NCBI RefSeq assembly: GCF_020382885.2
Contig: NC_058513.1
Location: forward strand, 12,363,641 to 12,427,640
Direction: 5' to 3'
DNA: 64,000 bases
From: Scatophagus argus
Lineage: Eukaryota > Chordata > Actinopteri > Scatophagidae
Below, one piece after another: positions 20,316 through 31,155 of this stretch; positions within the stretch are counted from its first letter, which is position 1; the number at the start of each line of letters is the position of its first letter. A program made the position numbers and the translations under genes. The notes beneath the pieces were generated by a model. It made no database searches and was not told the origin of the DNA. It saw only the letters and a list, made by a program, of their open reading frames with translations.

Positions 20316-23300
20316 ATGTGCAAGTTTTGCAGCTTGAAATGCTTGTTCATTTTCTTCAACACAATCTTCCTGGTAAGTCATATTGGGAGGAATTTAGTGA
20401 ATGAATGAACGTGTTGGACGGAGAGGTGAGTGATTAAAATAGGCTAAATGAAACAGGATTTTAACAAATATTCAATATTGTATTTCGTCAACAGAAAAAA
20501 TATAAAGAAAAAATAAAGATGCAGATTAGCTACTTCATGTAATTTTTACAGTATTGAAATGAGTGAATTGCAGATCTAAATAATCCCACTATGGACCAAA
20601 TGTCCCACTTAAATCTTAACTTGTTAGAGAAAATCTGTATCTCTCTCGTGACTGTGACTATAATACTGCTTAGTCTGATCTGATATTTAATGTATGCAAG
20701 GAAGATGCAGGAGAGGCAAAGTAATTTGTTGCATAAATTGAAAGAGAATTAAGGGATTAATTTGTTCTTCCAACCGTATCAAACATATTTATATGAGATG
20801 GTCTCAGGGGTCTCAGAGGATGAGGTTGAGCAGAGGGAGCAGCAACAAGCATGGAAGATAATCAGTCCAGCAGAAGCTTCTACATATTTTTTTACACTCT
20901 TCCATGTGTAAAAATAAAATAAATCATTGAGGTAAGTACAGATTATTAACTGCTGTGGATCAAAAAAATTAACCCAACAGTGCAGAATATGTAACCCAGG
21001 CTTTATTTAATTGTTAACTTAGATTAAACTTTAAGCTTCATTTAAAAATTCTGTTTTATTTAGCATTACAATTAAGAGAGTTTAAAGTTCAGCTCTATGT
21101 GCAAGACAAAAACTGAGATAGGCAGATAGAGTCTAAAACCTGACTGGTCTTACTCTCGTTTTGCACCTTTAGGGAGATCCAACTCATTCACTTTCTTTGT
21201 TCCTGACCTCCTCGTATTCATCTCAGTTCACACGCTGCAGCAGGATGCCAGTAGACCAGCATGAAAGCACCAGCAGAACTGGGTTCATTGGCTTTAATGT
21301 TGCCACATAAAGCACTGAATTAATTTTCCAGTTGACAAATTTGTTTTTCAGGCATCTGGGGTTGCCCTCATCACCATCGGAGTGCTGCAGTACTCAACCT
21401 ACTCACAGATAGGCACTTTTGCAGGGAGCGGCCTGTCAAAAATCGCCATAGTCCTCATTACAGTAGGCGTCATCATAGCCTTCGTCTCCTTCTTGGGCCA
21501 TGCTGGGGCATTCTTTAACAACTCTTCTATGGTGGCTTGTGTAAGTAACATACTGCTCCTCCAGGAGTTTGAGATTGCTTCCTCATAGACTTTATTAAGA
21601 ACATTCCTGTGGGACAAACTTGTGAGGCCTAACCTTCTGGGAGATTGTTGTAAGGTTATTTCTTTTAGACATGACTTTACTCACACCCTGCTTACTCTCG
21701 CTTTCTGTTTTTTTATGAACCAGTTCATCTGTATCCTGATAATCATCATCCTTTTGGAGATACTCACCGGGGCTGCTTTTTACATATTCCGCAGCAGGGT
21801 GAGACGCTTAAATCCTGCCCATAAGGAAGGAATTTGAGATCAAGACATTAAAGTTTGCAGTTATAAAGATATTTCAATCTCATCATCTCTGTAGACCGCC
21901 CTCCTGCAGATGAACAGCGCTATCAACACCAAAGCACATGGGGTGATCAATGAATATCGCCAAGAGAACAGACATGCCATCAACAGAATTCAGGAAAAGG
22001 TGACATTACAGTTCAAAGATTTATGTTTCGTATTTGTCAGAACTGCTTGACAGACAGGAGACTGGGACGAATGGAGCAAAAATAATGGAAGTGGTATCTC
22101 ACTCTGTGTGCAGTGTGTAACATGTCTAATTTGAAATTAGTTTGTGTGAATTTGACTAAAAGATATTCAAGGATTTGCTTTGTGTAAACACAAAACAAAT
22201 TGAAACTAAAAAGCGGTAGAAGTATTAGAAAAATTTTAAAAAAGGCTAAATTCAAACTTCCAACGCAGGACAAATTCCTTATTATTTTATTCTGTGTTGA
22301 CAGTAAACCAGGAGCCTTCAGGCCCTGCAGCCCTTTTCCCCTTGATTGATAAGCCCTGATGACAAAATAGTTGGGATGCTGCATAAAAACAGAATGCAAT
22401 CACTTGCAAATGAACTCTGTTTACCGACAACAGTTTCTGAACCTCGCCCCCTGCTTCTGAGTGTTTCGAGGACGCCGCTTTCATATCCAGTCAGGCGACT
22501 ATTGCCTGTTACCAGTCAACCTGTTCACCTGTGGAATGTTCCCAACAGGTGTTTATTGCACGGTCCACAACTTTCCCAGTCTTTTGTTGCTCCTGTCCCA
22601 ACTTGTTTGAAACCTGTTTCCGGCATCAAATTCAGAATAACCATATACACTATTTAACCTCCTTATGGGGATGTTTTTCAGGGGTTCCCAGAGAGGAGTG
22701 GAAGCTCTTATAGCTGCAAAGCTGTCTGTGTGTTTACAATGTGATGTCCTTAAAGTTGATGTAATGGTCAGGTGTCCAAAATACTTTTGTCCACATAGTG
22801 TATTTATACAAAACAATGATGAGGAGGAGTTAAAACATTAAATATATTGCCCCTGTACTGTTTTCAGTTGAGTGTATGTCACAAAGGATTATTAAACGAT
22901 CACATTCTGTTTTACACAGCTTGTCATCCAAGTAAATGTGACTGATTCTCGGTCAGCTTCTTAGAATCAGTCATGACTGGAGAAGCAGTACTGAACATCA
23001 TCTCCTGAGAGTATTTGTTAACAGAATTTGAAATGTTCATAGAAACCAAAACAGGCAGTTATTGTACACAGAAGATTTCTTTTTGACTTTTGACTTTGAC
23101 TGTAGTAGATCTCCATGAGGAGATCTGGTCCTTACGGTAGAAAAGATGATCGGAAAAGTTCTTTGCTTTCTCTAAGATAGAAAGTGGATAACTTATCATG
23201 GTAATTCTTCACAGCCTGTATGTACAGGAATGATACAAACTGTGTGAACCTGTCCTTTTGAAGTTTTATACTTCACCATAATCAGACAGATGCACATGTG

Positions 23301-24055
23301 AGGCAGCATCAGGACTTTAGTGCAATCTTCATCTATTATCATAAACCACGTTGCAGTTCAGCTGCTGCGGTGCAGACAGCAGCGCTGACTGGTCCACAAG
23401 TGTGGGCTGGGAAAACCACGATGCCGTGCCAGATTCCTGCTGCGTGGTGAAGAGCGATGGCTGCGGGCAGGACAAGCAGAAAGCACACACCAAGGTCTGC
23501 TGGGAAATCTTGTTATATAAAAAATAAATTACAACCATTTCATGTAGTTTTTCTGTGAAGAAACGATACAGAATTTCACGGCGGTGCGCTCCTCCTCAGG
23601 GCTGTATTCAGGCTATCAAGCTCTTTCTGTTGAAAAACCTGGTGTGGGTCGGTGCTGTCTGCATTGCTCTTGGAATCACAGAGGTAAACTGCTGGCAGTT
23701 TTCTACAGCATTCAGTACAATATGAAACATTTGCCTTGCATATGAGAATGACATGTTAAAGACGATAAATTATGCTGTGCATGGAAGGTCTGTTGTATTG
23801 GTATTGGTATTATAGACCGTTGGAAGGTAAGTAGAGGATGGCATGAATGATAATAGCCTATAGCCTATCTCATGCTGTTTGCCTCAGGAAATGAAATCCA
23901 GGATTAATTAGAAACTATGGAGGGAGAGAGAGAGAATGAATTAATCTGCCGCCAGTAACTTCTGACCTTTTTACTTGTTGCAGGTTTTTGGAGTATTAGT
24001 TGGGGTCTGCTTGTGTCTGCAAATAAAACAAAAAAACTATGAAAATCTCAGCTGA
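20316..24055 (+). CDS. Tetraspanin, CD63-like
   Basis: Four-pass membrane protein of the tetraspanin family, which organises membrane microdomains at the cell surface or in endosomes. Coding exons: 20316-20372, 21352-21540, 21724-21798, 21895-21999, 23357-23494, 23600-23683 and 23984-24055. Phases join, giving 239 residues. TM1 lies in the first 35 residues (CLFIFFNTIFLASGVALITIG), TM2 near 45-68, TM3 near 84-102 and TM4 near 196-225. The large extracellular loop carries the diagnostic CCG at 145-147, a later SCC and a DGC-type cysteine. The C-terminus ends YENLS, so it has a YxxL sorting signal as in CD63. Intron 4 holds two transposon relics. The subfamily is uncertain; family membership is clear. 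Confidence 0.9.
22285..22640. mobile_element. Tc1/mariner-like non-autonomous relic
   Basis: Phrases such as gttgggatgctgcataaaaa, caatcacttgcaaatgaact and ggcatcaaattcagaataa resemble the two ends of a Tc1/mariner-type element common in teleosts, here missing its centre. It sits in intron 4 of the tetraspanin gene and carries no transposase. The class is assigned from memory of the family and both edges are approximate. Confidence 0.5.
22643..22803. mobile_element. Tc1-type MITE relic, copy 1
   Basis: The right end reads gtaatggtcaggtgtccaaa and then acttttgtccacatagtgta; the left edge begins tacactat. This gives a roughly 160-bp non-autonomous element with degenerate inverted ends. A related fragment at about 39838-40007 shares the same end sequence. 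It lies in intron 4 of the tetraspanin gene, beside another relic. Confidence 0.55.
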
Positions 24056-24355
24056 TGTGCCAGAGTGCCCAAGTACAGATGACTTCCCACATGGCTGACT
24101 TTTTTTCTTTTGTTTAAATTGGATCTATTTTATTTGCTTTTTTAGCTTATTTCTTCTAGATTATGCATTGTTGTTTCCATGTTGTCTCAGATGTCTAAAA
24201 TGTGACGCAATGACTAAATGTGCAATTGAGATCTGATTATGTTGCATTTGATTGCTGGAAAAGTTCCCTACTGATCTATCTGACAAATTGAACTTGCTTT
24301 TGGTCTATTATGGTCTTGAAAACATCTGTTATAACAGACTTACATTTAAATATTC

Positions 24356-24361
24356 AATAAA
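24356..24361 (+). terminator. Tetraspanin poly(A) signal
   Basis: AATAAA lies 300 bases after the tetraspanin stop codon and is followed by GT-rich sequence (atgtgtgaaagtctctggtt), typical of a vertebrate 3' end. Confidence 0.65.
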
Positions 24362-24477
24362 TGTGTGAAAGTCTCTGGTTAAGTGGTTGTGTGGATGTGC
24401 AAGTTTACATTTTGCTGATAATACTCACCAATACTTGAATAAGGTTTTGAATGCACGACGTTTACTTGTTGAGGAGT

Positions 24478-24543
24478 ATTTTCACAGTGTTGGAGTGTTA
24501 CTTTTACTTATGTCGAAGATCTAAGTACTTCTTCAACCACTGA
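24478..24543. mobile_element. hAT-like MITE terminal fragment
   Basis: It ends in tacttcttcaaccactg, whose reverse complement begins CAGTGGTTGAAGAAGTA, very like the terminal repeat of a widespread teleost non-autonomous element (CAGTGGTGGAAGAAGTA type). Only one end is present. The superfamily call is from memory. Confidence 0.5.
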
Positions 24544-24567
24544 ACTGTGCACAGTACATTCATGGTA

Positions 24568-24600
24568 TCTATTATATTATATTATATTATATTATATTAC
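24568..24600. repeat. (TATAT)n simple repeat
   Basis: Tandem attat units between the tetraspanin and pus3 genes. Confidence 0.8.
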
Positions 24601-24776
24601 AAATTATAAAAGGACATCAAAAGGCATAGACATCGCATGCTGTGTGTCTTTAGGAGTTTTAAGCAGTTCAGCCAAACAACATTACTTTTTATTTATCAGA
24701 TTTCAGGATTAAACATGTAAAACACCATATCATACGCATATAAATTTGTATATATATAAGAGATATTTATAAAAGA

Positions 24777-24779
24777 GAC

Positions 24780-24834
<55 letters not shown>
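24777..24834. repeat. (GA)n microsatellite
   Basis: About 25 uninterrupted GA units beginning gacagacaga, ending about 60 bases before the CpG-richer sequence that I take as the pus3 promoter. The length suggests it is polymorphic. Confidence 0.95.
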
Positions 24835-24884
24835 AAATTAAGTAGTAAACAACATTTCCCAGAATTCTTCTAAAGGGAAATGTG

Positions 24885-24994
24885 TCCGCTCTCTAAATCG
24901 GTCCGTCCCGTGTCAGCGCGGAAAGTAACGTGCACTCCTGCCCGAGAAGTGACTGAAAAAGCGTTTATCATCACTACTGAGATTAAAATCGAAG
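24885..24994 (+). promoter_or_regulatory. Probable pus3 promoter and 5' non-coding exon
   Basis: A CpG-containing stretch (ctaaatcggtccgtcccgtg) ends at the splice donor aatcgaag|gtaaag, with GT at 24995. The next good acceptor, gcttatttgtcaagcag, lies directly before the pus3 ATG at 25375. I infer a non-coding first exon here; the transcription start is not determined. Confidence 0.4.
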
Positions 24995-25374
24995 GTAAAG
25001 AAGGTGTTTTGTTGTGATATCATGAATACATACACCAACAGACTTTATATCGCTCTGTTGTTTCATTTATTACAACAGTTAACAGACGCTGTGTAGCATT
25101 TAGCCAGTAAACATAACGCTGCATTAACTTAAAACTTCCAGACTCAAGCTAGCTGTCTGGATGAATGTTATAATGTCCGACTGTACATGAAGCAGACATA
25201 CCAATTACACTAGGCTAATTAACCTGGTGTCACACTGTACAATAAAACAAGAACAATTAAGCATGTGGCTACACAAGAGCACGTTTATGTATTAGCTAGG
25301 AGCGCTACTCATTTGTAAAAACTATTGGTTATTCCCCATAAATGGTCTCTCTTCTCGCTTATTTGTCAAGCAGC

Positions 25375-27638
25375 ATGACAGAGCCTTTGGCCCAGCGAAT
25401 ACAGGAGCTGGAGGCAGAGCTGGAGAAGCTCAAGTACCAGCTGAAAGAGAGGAGCAAAGCTGGAGGTGACCCGGACCTGATCTCCAGTGCACCTCCAAAC
25501 GAAAACACACACTGCAGACCTGATGGTCACTTCAACAACAGCAGCAAAAAGGGAAAGAAAGCAGGCAAAGAGCGTCCTTTTGACTTCTCAGCCCACCCTC
25601 GGCGCCACGTGGCTCTGCGGCTGGCTTACCTGGGATGGGCCTACCAGGGCTTTGCAGTTCAGGAGAACACAGACAACACTGTGGAAGCCAGACTCTTTGA
25701 AGCTTTGCTAAAGACTCGGCTGATTCAAGACCGACAGAGCTCCAACTACCACCGGTGTGGTCGCACCGATAAGGGAGTCAGTGCGTTCTCTCAGGTGAGT
25801 TCACATTGTGTTTCCAAAACAAGAACATAGTGTCTTGCATGCCTCCCCTTCCTTGTAATGGTCCATACAGCGGCCGAGTGAACTTGTCCGTTCTCCTCAG
25901 GTCATAACCATCGATTTGCGCTCCACACAGTTTTGTGGGGGATTGGGCGTCACACTCCCTGAAAATGTTGACGTAAGTGCCAAGAATAAAGCATCTGGCA
26001 CCGAGCTTCCATATGTGAAGATGCTGAATAGAGTCCTGCCCCAGGACATCAGGCTCCTGGACTGGGCACCAGTACCAGAGGGCTTCAGTGCACGCTTTGA
26101 CTGTCAGTCTCGCACATACCGGTACTACTTTCCCCGAGGATCTTTGGATGTGGCGTTGATGGCAGATGCTGCAAAAAGGTGGGTGAAGACACAACATGAT
26201 AAAGACTGATGTTACCACTGAAAGTCACAGTTGTGATTTGAGAAGCTCTTTGACACCCAACAGATATGAGGGCACTCACGACTTTCGCAACCTGTGCAAA
26301 ATGGATGTGGGCAACGGAGTCCTGCAGTTTGAGAGGACCATCTTGTCGGCATCAGTCAAGCCTGTGCAGCCCCAGCACACCTCCAGCACAGGCCAATATG
26401 ACCTCTTCATGTTTGAGATCAAAGGACTGGCTTTCCTTTACCACCAGGTATCAAGAGATCGAGGCTTTTTTTCCCTCAGTGTTTCACAGCTCTGCTCAAC
26501 AGGAAATCATATTCATGTCAAGCCATTGAACTGATTAAAAAAAAAAAAAAAAGCATATTCACTCATGAGAAAGATGTTAACGCTAAACTTCTATTACTGA
26601 TTTTTGCAATTCACATACAGTCTCTTGTGGAGCTAATCTCTTTCGCACTTGTAATACTTTGATTAATGACATTTGCAGTCTCTTACTGCAATGAGTTTCC
26701 TGTTGTGTTACGCTGCAGGTACGATGCATGATGGCACTGCTTCTCCTGATTGGGCAGAAACTGGAAGCCCCAGAGATAATTAATCAGCTCCTGGATGTTC
26801 AGAGTAACCCCAGGAAGCCTCAGTACAGGTGAGTTGACTGCTGGTGAAGAGGCTGCGCTTTGTCTCGGTTTTTAAATTGTCGCAGCAATACTTCAGTCAC
26901 GTCAGTATGAATCTGTTTTAAACATTTCCCTTCCTGTCTCCAAGCATGGCAGTCGACTACCCTCTGGTGCTGTACGACTGCCACTTTGAAGGTTTGAGCT
27001 GGAAACAGGAGAAAGAAGAGGTGAATCACGTCCTGTCTGCGCTACAGCAACACTGGACACAGAGTGCGGTCAAGACCCACGTCCTCCATGGGATGATCCA
27101 GGGTTTGGAGGCCATAGGTGAGCTGTTCAGTGAGATGAACGGACTCTGATATTTTTCTTCTGCTTTCCTGCATACACTTTTAAGCAGGATTGTGGAACAT
27201 TTTGGTGCATTTTCCCTGCCAGAAACTCAGCCCAGTGAATTTTGACTGACCGTAACCAGTGCTGATAGGCTTACGTCATTTAATACTCTTTGAGCATTTT
27301 GCTTATCTCACATGTACATAAATGCTAGAAATCGATCTAAATTGTTTCACTTCTCTCCATCCACAGGTGGAGAATCCTCTAACCATTGCTGGCTAGTGGA
27401 AGGTAGCAGGCAGAAAAACTACCGGCCCCTGCTGGAACGTCCATGCTGCGAGAGCCTGGAGTCCAGGATAAACCATTTTGTCAAAAGAGGCAGGCTGGAG
27501 TGGGAGGAAGGGGAGAACGGGGGTGAAATGGTCCACAGAGGGAAAAGGTCCAGACATTCCCAGAATTGCCCCAGTCTCCCAGTTTCTGCGGAGATGCCGT
27601 CATCAAAAGGAAGTACAGCTCAAAAGACAGAAGATTGA
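25375..27638 (+). CDS. pus3: tRNA pseudouridine(38/39) synthase
   Basis: TruA-family enzyme that converts uridine 38 or 39 of the tRNA anticodon arm to pseudouridine. Coding exons: 25375-25794, 25901-26178, 26264-26447, 26719-26828, 26945-27117 and 27367-27638. Phases join, giving 478 residues (human about 481). A short coiled coil ([17 protein letters not shown]) is followed by a basic linker and then the catalytic domain. The active-site aspartate is in [12 protein letters not shown], near residue 132. Later family blocks are [21 protein letters not shown] and YPLVLYDC, and the C-terminal [14 protein letters not shown] is as in vertebrate PUS3. ATG 25375 is preferred over the in-frame ATG at 25342 because a pyrimidine tract and acceptor lie between them. 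No break is seen. Confidence 0.96.
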
Positions 27639-27776
27639 TATTTTCTCACAGGACTTGCCAAAATGAAATTTGTCATAATTTTTTATTTCAGGAAACAAAA
27701 CAGTGGATTTTTCTGTTGTGTATAATAGGAAAATGTATTTACCTTTACTTCCATGTAAATATCCATTTGATTTGGA

Positions 27777-27782
27777 AATAAA
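27777..27782 (+). terminator. pus3 poly(A) signal
   Basis: AATAAA lies 139 bases after the stop codon and is followed by GTGTTTTG, a typical downstream element. Confidence 0.7.
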
Positions 27783-27823
27783 CGTGTTTTGAAAGAAGTG
27801 GTTTGGTTTTAAGTCAGCAGTTG

Positions 27824-27975
27824 AATTTAAGTACATTTACTCAAATACAGGTACTTGTATTTATTTTCATTTTATGCTGCTTAGTATTTCTGTACTATAT
27901 TTTGGAGGTAAATATTATACTTTACAATTCCATAGCTATATTTATTAGATGGCTGTTGTATTTTTACTGTAGTTT
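27824..27975. repeat. Teleost interspersed repeat fragment
   Basis: The text aagtacatttactcaaatac, followed by gcttagtatttctgtactat, matches a repeat style very common in fish genomes (tandem-looking AAGTAC and TACTTGTA words). It may be the body of the same element class whose end lies at 24478-24543. The class is uncertain. Confidence 0.45.
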
Positions 27976-27999
27976 TGCCACCAAAACTACTCGCTAAAA

Positions 28000-28368
28000 C
28001 TAGCGAGTCGGAACTCTTATGAAATCGGGAGACATGTCGGACACAATTTGCGGTGGCGCTCGCGAAGCTAAGGAGCTAGGTCTTTAGCAGTCCGATGAGT
28101 ACAAGTCATAGTTACAGACAGCTATTCTGAGCAACACGGCAGTGTCAAACCTCTTCGTCTGGTTGTGTTTTTAATAGGACTTAGTGAAAATGTCTGCGGC
28201 TTCGTGTGACTGCGTGTATGTCGTCGCTCTGACTTGATCGAGACTTGAGCTAACGTTAGCCTGTTAGCAGTCCGGGTTGTTTACCACATCAGCCCCACCA
28301 CCACTGTGGCTCTGCACGGATTTCCACTGAACATTGAGCTACTTTAAGGGGTGTCACGGATTTATAAG
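28000..28368 (+). promoter_or_regulatory. Probable dcakd promoter and 5' non-coding exon
   Basis: CpG-rich sequence compared with its surroundings (gcggtggcgctcgcgaagct), with the palindrome GCTAACGTTAGC at 28249-28260. It ends at a splice donor-like tttataag|gtaaat with GT at 28369. There is no coding gene between here and dcakd, whose ATG at 31887 directly follows a splice acceptor. A non-coding first exon here is therefore a reasonable inference. A similar CpG-richer block continues at 31240-31420, after the transposon. Confidence 0.4.
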
Positions 28369-28386
28369 GTAAATAAAAATGCATAT

Positions 28387-28389
28387 CAG
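28387..28389. repeat. Target-site duplication CAG, left
   Basis: CAG immediately before the left terminal repeat of the Harbinger element. It matches CAG at 31179-31181 directly after the right terminal repeat. Three-base duplications are the rule for PIF/Harbinger insertion. Confidence 0.8.
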
Positions 28390-28412
28390 GGGTCCGTTTC
28401 ATGAAGCAGGTT
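28390..28412 (+). repeat. Harbinger left terminal inverted repeat
   Basis: Begins GGGTCCGTTTCATGAAGCAG. It pairs with the reverse complement of 31156-31178, with one mismatch in 23 bases. Further TIR-like words follow inside (for example ctgtttcaacaaagcgg near 28480). Confidence 0.9.
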
Positions 28413-28631
28413 CAACAAACTCTGAGTATGTATGTTAACTCTGAGTTGACAAACCCTGAGATGAAAAACTCAGAGTTTCCTGTTTCAACAAAGCGGATTC
28501 GCATTAGTTTTGTCGACTCTGAGTATGTTGACTCTGAGTATGTTGAGGCAAGCTCGTGCACCGCGACTCTACAAAAAGCCCTCATCAATGGAGCCCCAAT
28601 TCACTGATTCACCACGGAGGCCGGAGGGGAA

Positions 28632-29643
28632 AGAAAGCGCTCAGCATATTTTTCACCGCTGGAGGTGGAAATTTTGATGGAGGCGTACGGTGAATATCGG
28701 TATGTAATCCGGAAAAAGTAACACCTGCGGCAAAAGGAAAGCGAAAACGCGTGGGGAAAAAAAAATCACTGCTCGAGTCAATGCGTAAATTTTGTTTAAT
28801 CACTCATAAAATATTGCATGTAAAATATGGTATTGACCCTCTGTTCATGTAGGTGCAACCCAGGGGGTGAAAAACGGGTGAAATAAAAAAATATAATTCA
28901 GTCAGGTGAGGCTGAAACATAACATGCCTGGTTGTATCTCACTTTGCTAACATTTGACATGTCAAACTATTTAAATGATTTAATACTGTACAACTCTTTC
29001 ATCCCCACATGATGTTTTCACACATTCTGTTCTCTGTAATGTTTCATTAATTAATGTGGTGAAGTTAACATTTGACTCCTGCCTGGCCAACAGAAAGAGG
29101 GCAGACTCCAGACTCCAACCTGTTGTATGTAACTCAACACACCAAAACTCATAACCAATAGTGGTGTAAAGTTCACAGAATAAAATGCTTGTCTTCAAAG
29201 GATAATGAAGATGAAGACACTGTGTCTGCTGTCACAGAAAGGCCTACAGAGGTATCATATTAGATCAGCTTTACATGTATGTGACATGCTTGTATGGATT
29301 TATATTAACATATTATCCTTTTTTAACAGAGCGTAACTGGACAGCATGAAGAGCGTCCATCAAACTCTGCAGCACCAATGAACACAGTGAGAGTTTCAGT
29401 AAACAACACAGTTTAATTCTGTACAATTGTACATGTAGAATAATATATAACAGATAAGGAAATGGTGTACTTGGACCGCCAGATCCAAAAGGCAGATCTG
29501 GAAATCGAGATACTTAAATACAACTTAGAGGTGGGTGTGCAGTCACAGGTAAATTTAATTTATTATTGGAACAATATGAAAAACTAACAGAAAAATGTTC
29601 TCTTTGTCTCTCTCTGTCTGTAGGATATAAGGAAGACTAAATA
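28632..29643 (+). pseudogene. Harbinger Myb/SANT-like protein gene, broken
   Basis: The start of the trihelix/Myb-type domain is readable: SAYFSPLEVEILMEAYGEY, from about 28641. It then meets an in-frame TAA at 28719-28721, and a homopolymer of adenines near 28758 shifts the frame before a second recognisable piece. Near 29460-29530 the C-terminal coiled-coil part reads YLDRQIQKADLEIEILKYNL, followed by a splice-like gap and DIRKTK with a stop at about 29641-29643. In intact relatives this protein binds the element and helps the nuclease enter the nucleus. This copy cannot make it. Confidence 0.75.
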
Positions 29644-29681
29644 AAATCAATGTGTGACAGTGTGGTCGTGCTTTTATTGAT

Positions 29682-30850
29682 TTAACCTGGAAAATGATTA
29701 TTGCATATGAGATCTCTGATTGCTCTTCCATCCTGGTTTTCTGGGAGGTGGATGGGGTCCTCCTCATGGTCTTCTGTTTGTAGGGCAGGGTGTTGCTCTC
29801 CTCTAATAGTTGCAATATTATGGAGAATAACACATGCCACACTTATGTCACAGGCTCTCTCAGGGGTTACTCTGAGATGATGCAAGCCCTGGAAACAGGC
29901 TTTCAGCAGGCCTACAGTCATCTCTACCCTGGCTCTGGTACTGCAGTGTGCCACACTGAAGTGCTGCTGGGGGCCTGGTTGAGGGTCTGGGTAAGGAGTT
30001 ATGAGTGTGGGTTAGCAGGGGTAACTCCTGTCACCCAGAAGGAAGCCTTCAATCTCTCCTGCAAGTAAAGTCACATTTATTTAGTACAGATATTTTTCAA
30101 AGCTCTTTACAGTGACAAACAGCCACCAGTGCAGTGTTTCAGGCCACTTGCCACAGTATATTCTGTTGCTCAGAGTAGACTCTTGATATATACAGGAGCC
30201 ATGCTCAGACCCAGGCCACTTGGCTTCCACATTTGTGATGATGTGAGCTGCATCACAAACGATTTTAACAGTACAGAAAATGAGACTTCCTGTTCACATA
30301 ATATTCATTTTCTGAAGGAGCAGTGATAGGAATGTGAGTGCCATCAATGCGGCCAGTCACATTGGGAAATCCTAAAAGACATTCAAATCTTTGCTCCCAG
30401 AGGTCTCAGCAACATGTTAACAGAAAAATTATTATTCATTTGATGGCTCTCACAGGCTTGTGGCCAGGAAAAACAAGACAAACTGAGAGAAACCGTTTCA
30501 GAGCGAGGCTCACCTTTCTGACAGCTCTGCAAACAGGTGCTTTACTTATGTGCTCTGCATGTTGTATAAAACACTCCCGTTTGCAGAAACGTAGAGCAAC
30601 GTAAAGTATCTGTTCAGTGGTGAGTGCACGGCCACGGTGGGTGATGTGAGTGATGACAGGACGGATGAGGTTGTGAATGTATTGCAGTGACTGTAACGAA
30701 AAACGATAAGGCTCATATAAAAAGTCGGGACAGGATGAAAAATTACCCAGACGTGCGAGGAAAATCCTCGCCCGACGCAATCACATTTCTCTGTGAATCA
30801 GTATTGCTTCTTCGTCTACAGGCTCCTCCAGAAACACACACTCGATTTTC
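29682..30850 (-). pseudogene. HARBI1-like DDE transposase gene, broken
   Basis: Read on the - strand. The N-terminal block FLEEPVDEEAILIHRE (near 30790-30840) is followed by TGA at 30783-30781 where an arginine-rich block should continue. Then come RRARIFLARLGNF, the helix-turn-helix-like block ending FPGHKPVRAIK (30436-30780), a probable intron, GFPNVTGRIDGTHIPITAP (first catalytic Asp in GRIDG), another gap, CDAAHIITNVEAKWPGSEHG, and the last block (29682-29954) with RVEMTVGLLKACF carrying the Glu. The usual second Asp (HDS) is read as HGS at about 30198-30200. Nuclease activity is therefore not expected. Confidence 0.85.
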
Positions 30851-31155
30851 GTAAACTTAGCAGGTTCGACGGAGACTCGGTGAATAAGGAAACGGTTCAG
30901 GCTTATGTTCCGTAAAGGGGAGGAGTCGGAGACAAACTCAGGGTTTCTGGGATAAAACCTGCTCCCGACCAGGTTATGTTCACAGACTAAGTTACCGCGG
31001 TAACAGACTCTGAGTATGAGTTACCTCGCTTTATGAAACGGGCTTAACTTACTCCTGAACTTACCCCGATCTCAGGGTTAACTTACCTCGCTTCTTGAAA
31101 CGCTTAACTCAGGGTTTCGCTGATTTCAGGCTTAACATACTCAGAGTTTCCACAT

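Noticed and set aside
25342-25374. Upstream in-frame ATG for pus3
   Set aside because: The eleven added codons overlap a pyrimidine tract and acceptor, and have no match in the family.
26448-26534. Extra coding sequence after pus3 exon 3
   Set aside because: This is intron read-through: the donor gtatca follows YHQ exactly where the vertebrate protein continues VRCMM in the next exon.
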